In this document: one piece after another, positions 29,221-37,185 of the stretch
Position numbering within the stretch: position 1 is the stretch's first letter
How the letters are laid out: every line of letters begins with the position of its first letter
Source: Lingula anatina
Taxonomy: Eukaryota > Brachiopoda > Lingulata > Lingulida > Lingulidae
Reading direction: 5' to 3'
Assembly (NCBI RefSeq): GCF_001039355.2
Contig: NW_019775568.1
Coordinates: 84,247-121,794 of the forward strand
DNA length: 37,548 bases
Position numbers and translations under genes: made by a program
The notes under the pieces: generated by a model
Told to the model about the DNA's origin: nothing
Seen by the model: the letters and a program-made list of their open reading frames with translations, nothing else
Databases searched by the model: none

Positions 29221-29815
29221 GCTCGTCAGCGCGCCCTGAAGCTGCGAGAGGCAGGACTTGGAATTACAGCCATCAAGAGACAACTAAGAGAGGAAGACGT
29301 GACCTGATTAAGCTCGATATATAGGTAAGTGATTGGGACAGATCTTGCCCTTAGTGGAGCTATGTGTATTTGCTCCGGTTATAGCAAATAAAACTATATC
29401 ATGAGTGACATCTCCTGCTCTCTTCTTCAATCTCTTTTTTTCACCAAGGAACTCCAGATTCACAGTTTTTTTATAGAAATAAACGAATTATGTGTAGATT
29501 TTCCCTTAAACCGCATGTTTTTTTTTTTGTACTAGCTCATTTTCTTTTTGGTCAAACGTTTTCTTTTCATGCAACGACGCGTTTACAGAGCACTCTATCC
29601 CAATATTGTTTATTCTAGACATTGAACTGACAGAATTCTTATCTTTTTTAGGTTTTTTATAAGACACAGCGAAGGGTTTGGCCTTGCTGACCGGCCTAAA
29701 TCAGGGAAACGGACAACTTTAACAGATGAGCACAGGGCTATCGTTGATGAAGAGATGGAGGCCAACCCTGAGCTCAGATCACATGAGCTTCGGGATATCC
29801 TGAGGGAACGTACAG
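29221..29815 (+). pseudogene. Tc1/mariner-like helix-turn-helix transposase exons
   Basis: Exon 1 (29221-29324) reads ARQRALKLREAGLGITAIKR then QLREEDVT, a stop, and SSIYR, ending at AG|GTAAGT. Exon 2 (29652-29815, acceptor TATCTTTTTTAG) reads FFIRHSEGFGLADRPKSGKR and TDEHRAIVDEEMEANPELRS, ending at CAG|GTAATA. The two exons are phase-compatible. 'LR..G..i..I...L..e......lYRF...y...g...DRp.sGrp..lt.eh...id' is the paired HTH region of mariner-like transposases. One stop codon and no catalytic domain downstream indicate a relic. Confidence 0.65.
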
Positions 29816-30108
29816 GTAATAATTATGTATTGATACCATTGAAGATGTATCTAAAATGACGCACATCGAAATATTACCGTGGCGATCATCGCGCATCAAA
29901 TGGAGGAAATGTTAGGAAATCTACTCCTCATTGAGCTAAACAAGAGAAAGCATCTGGCACATAGTGGTTAACATANTTATCAATGGATTTTCAAAAGGAA
30001 CCCATTAACTGTTTTGCAATAAGGTTTCAAAACCAATGCATCATAATGCAGGCTTATGTTTTATTCGTTAATACTTTCTTTTGTTGAATTCTCTTACCTT
30101 TTTACAGA

Positions 30109-31200
30109 TTGAAACAACAAAGGACCTTATAGTCAAAGGACAACCTACAAAGATGACAACCCTCATGGTGCAAGAAGAAACAGACTCAATAACTGTAATC
30201 TATGGCGAGATGCCTCTAGTTCTCCTGTCAAGGTTGGAAGCTTGGCAGAATTTAAGAGACAAATAAGTTTCAACTCTTTTGAAAAAAGACTGGCGTGCCA
30301 CATCAACAATTCCAAAGATGTGGAGGTAAAAGGAGTAGCCACCAAAATGACAGCCGTCATAGCAGAAGATGTAACCGACTCCATTCCAGTAAACTTGTGG
30401 CGATATGCCTCATCTTCTCCGGTCAAGGTCGGCAGTTCTGCAGAAATCCGTGGCAGAATAAATTTCAACTCATTTGAAAAATGCCTAGTATGTCACATTA
30501 TAAACAATCTCAGTGTTTTCATTTATCCATGTCTTTTTCTTTTAAAACTGTGCTTCCATACTTGAAACTTGAATATAAACCATAGATGCATAATTTCATC
30601 CCAACAAGCAAGAATACATATACTGTACCCAGGTCAACACTGTCCTTAGACCTGTAATTTCACTACAATTAAATGTTTTATATAATAAATAACAAATACA
30701 ATGTTTTAGGTATGTATTCTTTGTTCATTTCAGATACAACCAAGCATGGATGTGGAGGAACAGTTGACTCTGATTGCTGTTTCCTTCTCTGACGATGGGG
30801 ATTTCGTCTTCTTAACTGAAGAGTTAGAGGGGGAAACAGCAATGAATAAAGAAATTGCTGAGGGACTTTTCTTAATAACAAGCGAGGAGGGTATAACAAG
30901 TGAATTGCCCATGGCAATACATGCCTCAGTTAGTGAGGACAAGATCGTCAAAGCAGGTAAAGATGGGACATGTTTCCATTTTATCCAATTATTACAGTTT
31001 CAACACTATTATCAAAATAACTTTATTTATTTGTATACAAAGTAAATTATATATATTACTCTTCTGTTTCTTTTGGAGTATAGTACAATGCTTTCTCAGT
31101 ATGTATGTAATGACTAAATGTTCATAAGCCCTTCATGCATCTGATTGTTGCTTTTTAATATACAGAACTCCACTTCCCAACTGAACCTGAAATTTCCTGA
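30109..31200 (+). CDS. OB-fold-like repeat protein, copy 3 (three exons)
   Basis: Exon 1 follows a strong acceptor (TTCTCTTACCTTTTTACAG) and carries two OB-like units: DLIVKGQPTKMTTLMVQEE...SITV and VEVKGVATKMTAVIAED...SIPVNLWRYASSSPVKVG. A missing A after ACTGTAA (30197) shifts the frame between them. Exon 2 (30734-30956) begins IQPSMDVEEQLTLIAVS, is acidic and ends at CAG|GTAAAG. Exon 3 (31166-31200) completes the codon and ends ELHFPTEPEIS, stop. The phases of exons 2 and 3 match exactly. It is the only copy with the upstream half of unit 1. It is about 95% identical to copies 1 and 2. Function unknown; single-strand DNA binding would be an inference from the fold. Confidence 0.45.
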
Positions 31201-31295
31201 TGGTAAGTTTTTTTTATAATCCTAACCTTTAAAATCAAAACTACCACATTACGTAACATGGAAAATTTCCCTTGTGTTTAACAATTTCAATTTAA

Positions 31296-31514
31296 ATGCC
31301 ATTGGAGAAGCATGTCCTTCATAATTACCAAGATACAGAAACATTTTTATGTACAGACACAGACTCACAGGAGTGCTTAATCTTACTAAAATACGGGTCG
31401 ATATCGAAAATAAGCTTGATTGGTTTAGTTTTGGTACAGTTATGCCTTGTTTTGTTTATAAGTGCTTTTACCTCAGATTCAGTTCTTAGGCATGTTTACA
31501 GTCTCATTATTTAA
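31296..31514 (+). CDS. Small single-pass membrane protein ORF, copy D
   Basis: 72 codons: MPLEKHVLHNYQDTETFLC, then LLKYGSISKISLIGLVLVQL and a further hydrophobic run. Homologous to 28035-28232; the C-termini differ through a small indel. Not recognised. Confidence 0.35.
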   Translation: MPLEKHVLHNYQDTETFLCTDTDSQECLILLKYGSISKISLIGLVLVQLCLVLFISAFTSDSVLRHVYSLII

Positions 31515-31528
31515 CTAATTAGATACTA

Positions 31529-31608
31529 GTATATAAATACTTCCTTTAATTTTCGGCAGTGCTGAAATAAAAGGAATTTTATTTAATTGTTTGTCTTTTA
31601 TTTAGATC
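31529..31608 (+). promoter_or_regulatory. TATA / hairpin / AATAAA / splice-acceptor module, copy D
   Basis: The same order as at 28271: TATATAAATACTTCC, TTTTCGGCAGTGCTGAAATAAAAGG, pyrimidine-rich tract, TTTATTTAG, then ATCATGGATGAAAC. Confidence 0.6.
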
Positions 31609-32487
31609 ATGGATGAAACAAACATAATGAATATTTTACTAGAAGAAAGATAATTCCAATGGAGTAGACAATGGATAGAGCAACCAGACACACTATTTCA
31701 AATTGCTACTAAAAACTTATTACCAAACATTTTGATATAGCTGGGGACACTATGGAATGAAGGAATATTAATTGACAAAGGCTATGACTGGATGATGGAC
31801 AATTTACATGAATGTGCTGATGAGTTACCTACAGAACAGTATTTTACCATTATTTACTATGTATAATCATACAAGTATCACAGGAAAACGATCTCCAATG
31901 GAATGGAAAAGACCTAGAAAAATGGAATAAAAAAACTGGCATTGCACTGCACCACCCAGGATGAGAATCCTCAAGAGACCAGCGCCAATTACAGCCGGCC
32001 CTCCGGGAAATAGGGGGGAACCCTTACCACGACAAAGTTGTCATAGCAAAAACTTACCTCAAAGGCTGCTCTGACTGGGCAGACCACATGCTCACACAAC
32101 TCAGCAATAACGCCCACCATGTGAGATGCTGATTAGACTTCAGGGGATGCCCTGATGACGACATCCTTCTGGCAGCAATAATCAACATACAGGACAAGGC
32201 TGCGGCGGAGCTTATCTGCGATAGAGGCCCATATGCAAGCTTTCGTGGACAAAGCTAAGGAAAGCTTAGCAAAGACAGAAGAGAGGGAATCCAGAGCAGA
32301 AGAGCACTTTAACATCCACGGCGTATACACGCCAGCAAACCAACCCTCAGCATCAAAGACAGTAAACAACAAGATCATGGAACAAATGAGACTCCTCATC
32401 CTCGCCATGAAAGACAAGAAGAAGATCCGCGTGCTAGCCAGCAAAGTGAAACAAAGACTAACCTCAGTCAAGAAAGCCACACTGTAA
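31609..32487 (+). pseudogene. Decayed ORF A plus gag-like ORF with histone-type 3' end (copy D)
   Basis: ORF A begins MDETNIMNILLEER and stops. From about 31915 the gag-like protein appears in pieces: ALHHPG, NPYHDKVVIAKTYLKGC, SDWADHMLTQLSNNAHHVR, LDFRGCPDDDILLAAIINIQ, DKAAAELICD. The last ORF, 32233-32487, is intact for 84 codons: MQAFVDKAKESLAKTEERES, AEEHFNIHGVYTPAN, IMEQMRLLILAMKDKKKI and a Lys-rich tail. It is homologous to 15433-15675. Role inferred: nucleic-acid-binding structural protein of an unclassified mobile element. The N-terminal two-thirds are frame-broken. Confidence 0.5.
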
Positions 32488-32522
32488 AAGAGAAGCCACT
32501 GCTTCTCCATCCTCTAACAAAC

Positions 32523-32538
32523 GGCCCTTTTCAGGGCC
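32523..32538 (+). promoter_or_regulatory. Canonical histone 3' stem-loop
   Basis: GGCCCTTTTCAGGGCC matches the metazoan histone mRNA hairpin exactly: 6-bp stem and TTTC loop, with AACAAAC before it and AACCAAC after it, as in the consensus flanks. It starts 35 nt after the TAA stop. AGGAAAAGC (32552-32560) lies 13 nt downstream in the position of the U7-binding histone downstream element. AATAAA is at 32587-32592. Confidence 0.8.
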
Positions 32539-32599
32539 AACCAACTCTATTAGGAAAAGCTAAACCTGAATGTTCAAATAGAGCGCAATAAATCACACT

Positions 32600-33490
32600 G
32601 CAAATATAAGGCGAGATGCCTTCCCTACACTCTATTTATAACCAATAAAGGAAAAATAGTCATTCTGGAAATAAAGAAAGATGCCCCAATTCCACATAGA
32701 CCAAATTTTAAACGCACACAGGGCATGGTCAGTTTTTAAGAAGATAAGGTTTCGGTTGAAAACAGAAATACATTTCTATTTTGTTTGCACACACTATAAG
32801 CTAAAGCTATAAAAGTCAAATATTTCTCTTAAAAATGAACTCCTTTTTGCCTTTTTTTTATTATATGCAATTTTATTTTCATTGCAGCTCCAAAGAAATC
32901 TAAAAGTTTTTGACGCTTCCTGTTCAGACTGGCATCTTGTTTCAGGAGGCAGAGTTAAGAAGAGATATTCTTTATTCAAGCCTCTATTATCTAATTGTCT
33001 TTGTGATTATTAATAAGAATAATGACATTGGTTTAATTTGTGAGTGTTGTTACTTTCATATGGTGACAGGGGTCACACTCCTGCTTATTGCCAGTTCTGA
33101 AAACAGAAATAATTTCATCACTGCAAATCAATTTCAAATTTTCAGAAAATTTAAAGTTCTCAGATCTCTTTGAAAAACAAATCTGAAATGTAATAGTAAC
33201 AGTAACTATTGTATATGTACTCATTTGTTGAAGTCCATTGCACATCCACAGAAACCTTCCAGTCAACACTACAGTTCAACATTAAATCAAAACAAACAGC
33301 ACTGGAAATTGGGGACAGTTATCCAGTCAAAAGGTAACCAAGATGGTAGCTCTGGTGCTTTCTGATTTAGACCGGATCAACAATGACGTTGGAATTTTTG
33401 GTGTCCCCATCAATTACTTTCTTTGAGGGTACAGCTTGCCAATGGATGTAATGTGAAACATCATGGAGGACACTTTGGAGAAGATATTTT
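32600..33490. other. Intergenic, no gene recognised
   Basis: A GGCGAGATGCC hairpin (32608-32622) is shared in form with 15.8 kb. Beyond that, both strands show only short ORFs without motifs. Confidence 0.5.
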
Positions 33491-33499
33491 GAAGAAGAG

Positions 33500-33754
33500 T
33501 TGGATGTTCTCATTGTAGTTTTTGATGCCACTTTTATGAAATTGTTCAACAGAGACAGTAATGACCAACCTAAGACATTTGTTCAGTTACAGAAAGAATT
33601 CTGGCAAGAGGTAAAATCTCTCTCTAAGGCCACTATGATAAAGGAATTCAAGGAGCAGACGGAACCAGATGAGTACATTGTGACCAAAGGTGGGAAGTTT
33701 ACTGTTGCACTATGTGAGGGTATAAAGTTCCCAAAGACTTTTTTTTTGGTGTGA
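33500..33754 (+). CDS. Unrecognised 84-aa ORF, possibly retroelement-derived
   Basis: The ORF reads MDVLIVVFDATFMKLFNRDS, FVQLQKEFWQEVKSLSKATM and EFKEQTEPDEYIVTKGG. Its last 20 codons enter the repeat shared with 18158. Charged and helical in the middle. No family is recognised; it may be part of the gypsy pol region in decayed form or an unrelated insert. Confidence 0.25.
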   Translation: MDVLIVVFDATFMKLFNRDSNDQPKTFVQLQKEFWQEVKSLSKATMIKEFKEQTEPDEYIVTKGGKFTVALCEGIKFPKTFFLV

Positions 33755-33940
33755 GACAGACAGAATAGACCACAACTGATTATATATATTTACCTTGTTT
33801 GATATTTGACATTTACAACTATTTGTATTTTGGTCCCATGCTTCGTGGTAAATACGGTAATATTTATGATAAACTGATTCTAACAAAGGGATGGCAGATT
33901 TCTTTGATAATTCCATAATATTTTGTCAAAGCAAAAATAG
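33698..33940. repeat. Dispersed repeat shared with 18158-18392
   Basis: See the entry at 18158; the two copies align over about 240 bp with small indels. Here it lies immediately upstream of the integrase C-terminal region. Confidence 0.75.
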
Positions 33941-33954
33941 TTGCCATTTCTAGA

Positions 33955-34326
33955 TCAAATGAAATGGCTAAAGAAAAATTGAAATGTGTGCAGAAACGTT
34001 AAAAACAACTGTACGATGCAAAGTTGAGAGAGAGAGTGAATATACTTGTGGTCAGAAAGTATATTTGAGGGATGAAAGTCATAAAAAGGGAGAAAGTAAG
34101 AAACTTAGACCCTTATATAGAGGACGTACCATATGATGTTATCAAAGCATCCCCACCTCTCTATATATTTAAAGATAAAAAAGGAAAAATCCAGGTGGTA
34201 CATCATGACAGATTGAGAATATTTGTTGAAAGAGAGAGTGATTTTCAGTTGAATGAACCAATTGGTGGAACCAATTGTAAAAAGATCCAAGATTTGGTAG
34301 ACAAATTAAGATGCCATCTCATTTAA
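33955..34326 (+). mobile_element. Ty3/gypsy integrase C-terminus
   Basis: The frames read MAKEKLKCVQKR, YDAKLRERV and, in the ORF 34072-34326, KVIKREKVRNLDPYIEDV, YDVIKASPPLYIFKDKKG and KIQVVHHDRLRIFVERES. 'L.p.y.GPy.v.k..sp..Y.i.d.kgk..vvHhdRLk.f' is the GPF/GPY module at the end of Ty3/gypsy integrases. Here the GPY tripeptide is changed and two frameshifts precede it, so this copy is defective. Reverse transcriptase and the integrase core are not recognisable upstream. Confidence 0.75.
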
Positions 34327-34388
34327 GAGATTTTGCTTTAGAATGATTATATTGATATATATTTTGTTTATTAGTTAAGGTATAGTTG

Positions 34389-34469
34389 TATATAAATACT
34401 TCCTTAATTTTCGGCAGTGCTGAAATAAAAGGAATTTAATTTATCTATTTGTATTTTTTTATTTAGATC
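34389..34469 (+). promoter_or_regulatory. TATA / hairpin / AATAAA / splice-acceptor module, gypsy copy
   Basis: GTATATAAATACTTCC, TTTTCGGCAGTGCTGAAATAAAAGG, a T-rich tract and TTTTTTATTTAG lie 60 nt after the integrase stop and directly before ATCATGGATGAATC (ATG 34470). The position suits a splice acceptor for a subgenomic mRNA, with or without an internal TATA promoter. Confidence 0.6.
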
Positions 34470-34786
34470 ATGGATGAATCAAATATTATGAAAATATTAG
34501 AAGAGCTTCAATGGCTCTGATCTGCGAGCAGGATTCTAACTGGTGTACAGACTGGATTGAAACTCCAGAAACATTATATGTAAATTCTATCAGAAACACT
34601 GAATTAAAAAACTCAAAAGACGCTAAAATAGCCATCCATCTAGGAAGGATATGGAGAGAAAGTTTATTGTTAGAAACAGGATATGACTATTTTATTGATC
34701 ACAAAAAAGAAATGAATAAAGAGTTGTTGAGAGAAGAGTGCATTGAGATTATTCTTTATCTCAGAGACAAACTATACAAGTATTAA
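34470..34786 (+). pseudogene. Gypsy accessory ORF A (env position)
   Basis: It begins MDESNIMKILEELQWL and meets TGA. A shifted frame continues from about 34526: DSNWCTDWIETPETLYVNS, IAIHLGRIWRESLLLETGYD, ELLREECIEIILYLRDKLYK to the stop at 34786. Homologous pieces at 28354 and 31609 show the same WIE.P.TL and L...W.E..L...GYDW blocks, so the break is local to this copy. It is helical and acidic, with no signal peptide or membrane segment, so it is not an envelope protein. Function unknown. Confidence 0.55.
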
Positions 34787-35238
34787 AAAAAACATAAGAT
34801 AATAAAAATTTATATATAAAGTATATTATAGTTTGTACCTCCTATTATATTTCAGGTAATTTGATCAAAACAAAAGTCCAAGTTGGTATATGTTTTCTAC
34901 ATATTTGTTTGAATTTTATTGTAGAGCATGATACATTGAACACTGCATGAATAAGTTGATAGCTACTTTTGTGTTTTTTGGATTATGGTTATAAAAAAAT
35001 GTTAAATATTGCCTAACATAGTTACACTGTTCAAACTAATATGTTGCAGTTTTGCATGTGTTTTGTATGTAGTTGGATAAAAGATTGTTGAGGTAATTTT
35101 TTTCTTATTACATATTTTCATGATAAAGTTGTTTTTTTTATTATTTAAATATTTGTACATAGTTAATGCGGCGATGCTGTGTTACTATGGTGATAGTGTA
35201 ATACTATATTAATAATGTAATATTATGCTAATATTCAT

Positions 35239-35814
35239 TTGAAAGAAATATCATTATCATGTATGTTCATTCAAGAAAATAAACCATTGTATAAGTTTAT
35301 TTCAGATATGGATTTAGACATGCTAGATGAAGCCAATTTTGTCCCTGACTATGATGACACTAATCTGGTGGAAGATCCTACTGTCCTAATTGGTGAAGAG
35401 GGGGAGAAAGTTACCCACCCAAAGCGCAGGAAGAAACAGAGGAAAGAAGTTCAGTGTGGTTTGTGTCTGGTGTCCAGTGCACACCTAAGTAGACATCTTG
35501 GACGTCATGTGAAATCTGTTCATTTGCCGTGGTATATGACTCCAGGATTGGTGTGCTGGTATTGCAGATTGATGGAAAAGGACAATTCGCTTTTACGTAA
35601 ACGTCATGGTGATGTTCATTCGTGTGGAACTGGTGAATTCAAGGAAAAACTGTGGATCCAGTTGGTGAATGGATTTATACATTTCCTGATATTGACATTA
35701 AATATGAGAAATATATGGGATCTGATGGACTATGTGCAAAGTGAAGGACTAGTGATATTACCAGATAACTATTCCAAGGAGGACATTAACTTTGTGAAAA
35801 TATACATTTATTGA
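35239..35814 (+). CDS. Gypsy accessory ORF B, two C2H2-like zinc fingers
   Basis: An intact ORF of 191 codons; the start may be the internal ATG at 35308 (MDLDMLDEANFVPDYDD). It has an acidic N-terminus, then a basic patch HPKRRKKQRKE, finger 1 CGLCLVSSAHLSRHLGRH (C-x2-C-x13-H-x4-H), finger 2 CWYCRLMEKDNSLLRKRH (C-x2-C-x13-H-x3-H), and a helical C-terminal region LWIQLVNGFIHFLILTLN. The basic patch could be a nuclear localisation signal. Proteins of this type accompany gypsy elements in several invertebrates. No signal peptide is seen, so it is not an env. The fragment at 28809-29220 differs by few substitutions. Confidence 0.65.
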   Translation: MKEISLSCMFIQENKPLYKFISDMDLDMLDEANFVPDYDDTNLVEDPTVLIGEEGEKVTHPKRRKKQRKEVQCGLCLVSSAHLSRHLGRHVKSVHLPWYMTPGLVCWYCRLMEKDNSLLRKRHGDVHSCGTGEFKEKLWIQLVNGFIHFLILTLNMRNIWDLMDYVQSEGLVILPDNYSKEDINFVKIYIY

Positions 35815-35820
35815 AATGGT

Positions 35821-35970
35821 ATGGATCCTAAGACTGAGATTCTGAATTCTTTGTTGACTTTGTTTCACTGGAGAACTTTGTATCATTTGTTACAAAAACT
35901 TTCATCAGAGGATCGTGAACTCAGTAGTCATTGGTATCGGCGGATGGAATTTGCTTTGCTGCATGGATGA
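35821..35970 (+). CDS. Gypsy accessory ORF C, 49 aa
   Basis: The ATG lies 6 nt after the stop of ORF B. It reads MDPKTEILNSLLTLFHWRTL, YHLLQKLSSEDRELSSHWYR, RMEFALLHG and stops. It is amphipathic and helical. The tight spacing suggests reinitiation or a former fusion with ORF B. It may be a short conserved accessory peptide or a relic of the C-terminal domain of ORF B. Confidence 0.4.
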   Translation: MDPKTEILNSLLTLFHWRTLYHLLQKLSSEDRELSSHWYRRMEFALLHG

Positions 35971-36328
35971 AAGATGAACTATAATATGATTTGACATTTC
36001 ACATTGACATTGTTATCATTAATAAGCGTTTTGAGTAACTTTGAGTTAAAATCACTTTGTTTACTTTAAAGTTGATTTAAAGTGACAATGGATTTAAAAC
36101 TTTTATTTGCATTCCTAAGGATGAACATTTATGCTGAGAGATGGACTTGATTGACTTTACTTGTGTTCAAAGTTTAATGTTGAATCTTGGTATAACAAGA
36201 ATGACTTATTTGCTTTACTTGCTTATTTTAAATGTAAAGTACGATTTCCGTTGTTGAATTATAATTGTTAGATTAACAATTTAAAGTAATAGTTCATATT
36301 GTAATAATGGGGGGGAGTTTTGTTCGTC

Positions 36329-36342
36329 AAAAGGGGGGAGAG
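36329..36342 (+). promoter_or_regulatory. Polypurine tract of the gypsy element
   Basis: AAAAGGGGGGAGAG immediately before the TGTGACG start of the LTR is the expected plus-strand primer site. A second G-run lies at 36309-36316. Confidence 0.8.
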
Positions 36343-36698
36343 TGTGACGATGTTGTGTTAGTTGAGATTGTTTAATTTATATTGCTACCGGTAGATGTCT
36401 CTATAAGTAAAGTGTTACCCGGTGTGCAAGTTTGAATCTCTCCCGTGATTGGTACCTTAAAGGTAAAACTGTTCACTGTATAATTGGTTCTGATTGGTAA
36501 ATGTGCACTATCTGAACTTGTATATAAGGTGTGACTTGAAATAAATCGGTCTCTTAGCCTCATAGCCTCTTAGTGCTGGACTCTTCTTGGTTTTCTTTGG
36601 GCTTCTCGTTGATGTTGATTTCACTATTGACTTTAAGACACCAGTAAGTACATTGTTATTTGTACCTTCATAAGGCACTCGGCCGCGAAGGCGTAACA
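36343..36698 (+). mobile_element. Ty3/gypsy 3' LTR (TG...CA, 356 bp)
   Basis: Starts TGTGACGATG after the polypurine tract and ends GGCGTAACA. Three inverted CCAAT boxes (GATTGGT, AATTGGT, GATTGGT) precede the TATA box TATATAAG (36521-36528). AATAAA is at 36540-36545. No matching 5' LTR is in the window, so the element is partial here or rearranged. Confidence 0.75.
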
Positions 36699-36819
36699 AT
36701 ACTGCCAATAAACTACCCTGGACCATCTTATGTTGTAGAAGTGAAATGCATTAATTTTTGTTAAAAAGAACTGTACTTCCCAAGAAGCAGCAGAGGGAAT
36801 GTGAGGATGGCAAATTGCA

Positions 36820-37185
36820 AGAAAGACCAAATGTTCTTTTACCAGGTTCAAACACAGATGGTGGTTGCCTAGGTTGAATGTACTTCTTTTGCGGTGTGGA
36901 CAAAGAAAGGCCTCCATGTAGAGAGAATATTGTTTAACACTGACTTTTGGAACAATGTCTTAGCCAAAGCCAACCATGTCTTCAGCAAAGCTATCCTTCC
37001 AGAGCTTGTGGGCAACTATTTTACCAGAGGTCACAGCAGTGCATGTGCTCAGTGATGTCACCAACAAAGTGACTGATAAAGATGTATGGTGTTTTAATGT
37101 AGGGATACTGAGCATGGAAAGATGATTGGGTGTGATGCCAGTGACTGTGAAATAAGTTGGTTTCACTTTTCTTGTGTAGGGATAC
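36820..37185 (+). pseudogene. YqaJ exonuclease and PHD finger relic
   Basis: The open stretches read MFFYQVQTQMVVA, a stop, then FAVWTKKGLHVERILFNTDF, NNVLAKANHVFSKAILPELV. 'YYyQvQ.Qm.......DFvvwt..g..vErI.fd..Fw......a..Ff...llPELv' is the C-terminal part of YqaJ-type recombinase exonucleases. After two breaks comes KMIGCDASDCEISWFHFSCV, the core of a PHD zinc finger (C-D-x3-C...WFH...C). YqaJ plus a PHD-like finger is a known layout in repeat proteins of invertebrates. Stops and shifts make it inactive. It follows directly after the LTR, which probably inserted near it. Confidence 0.7.
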
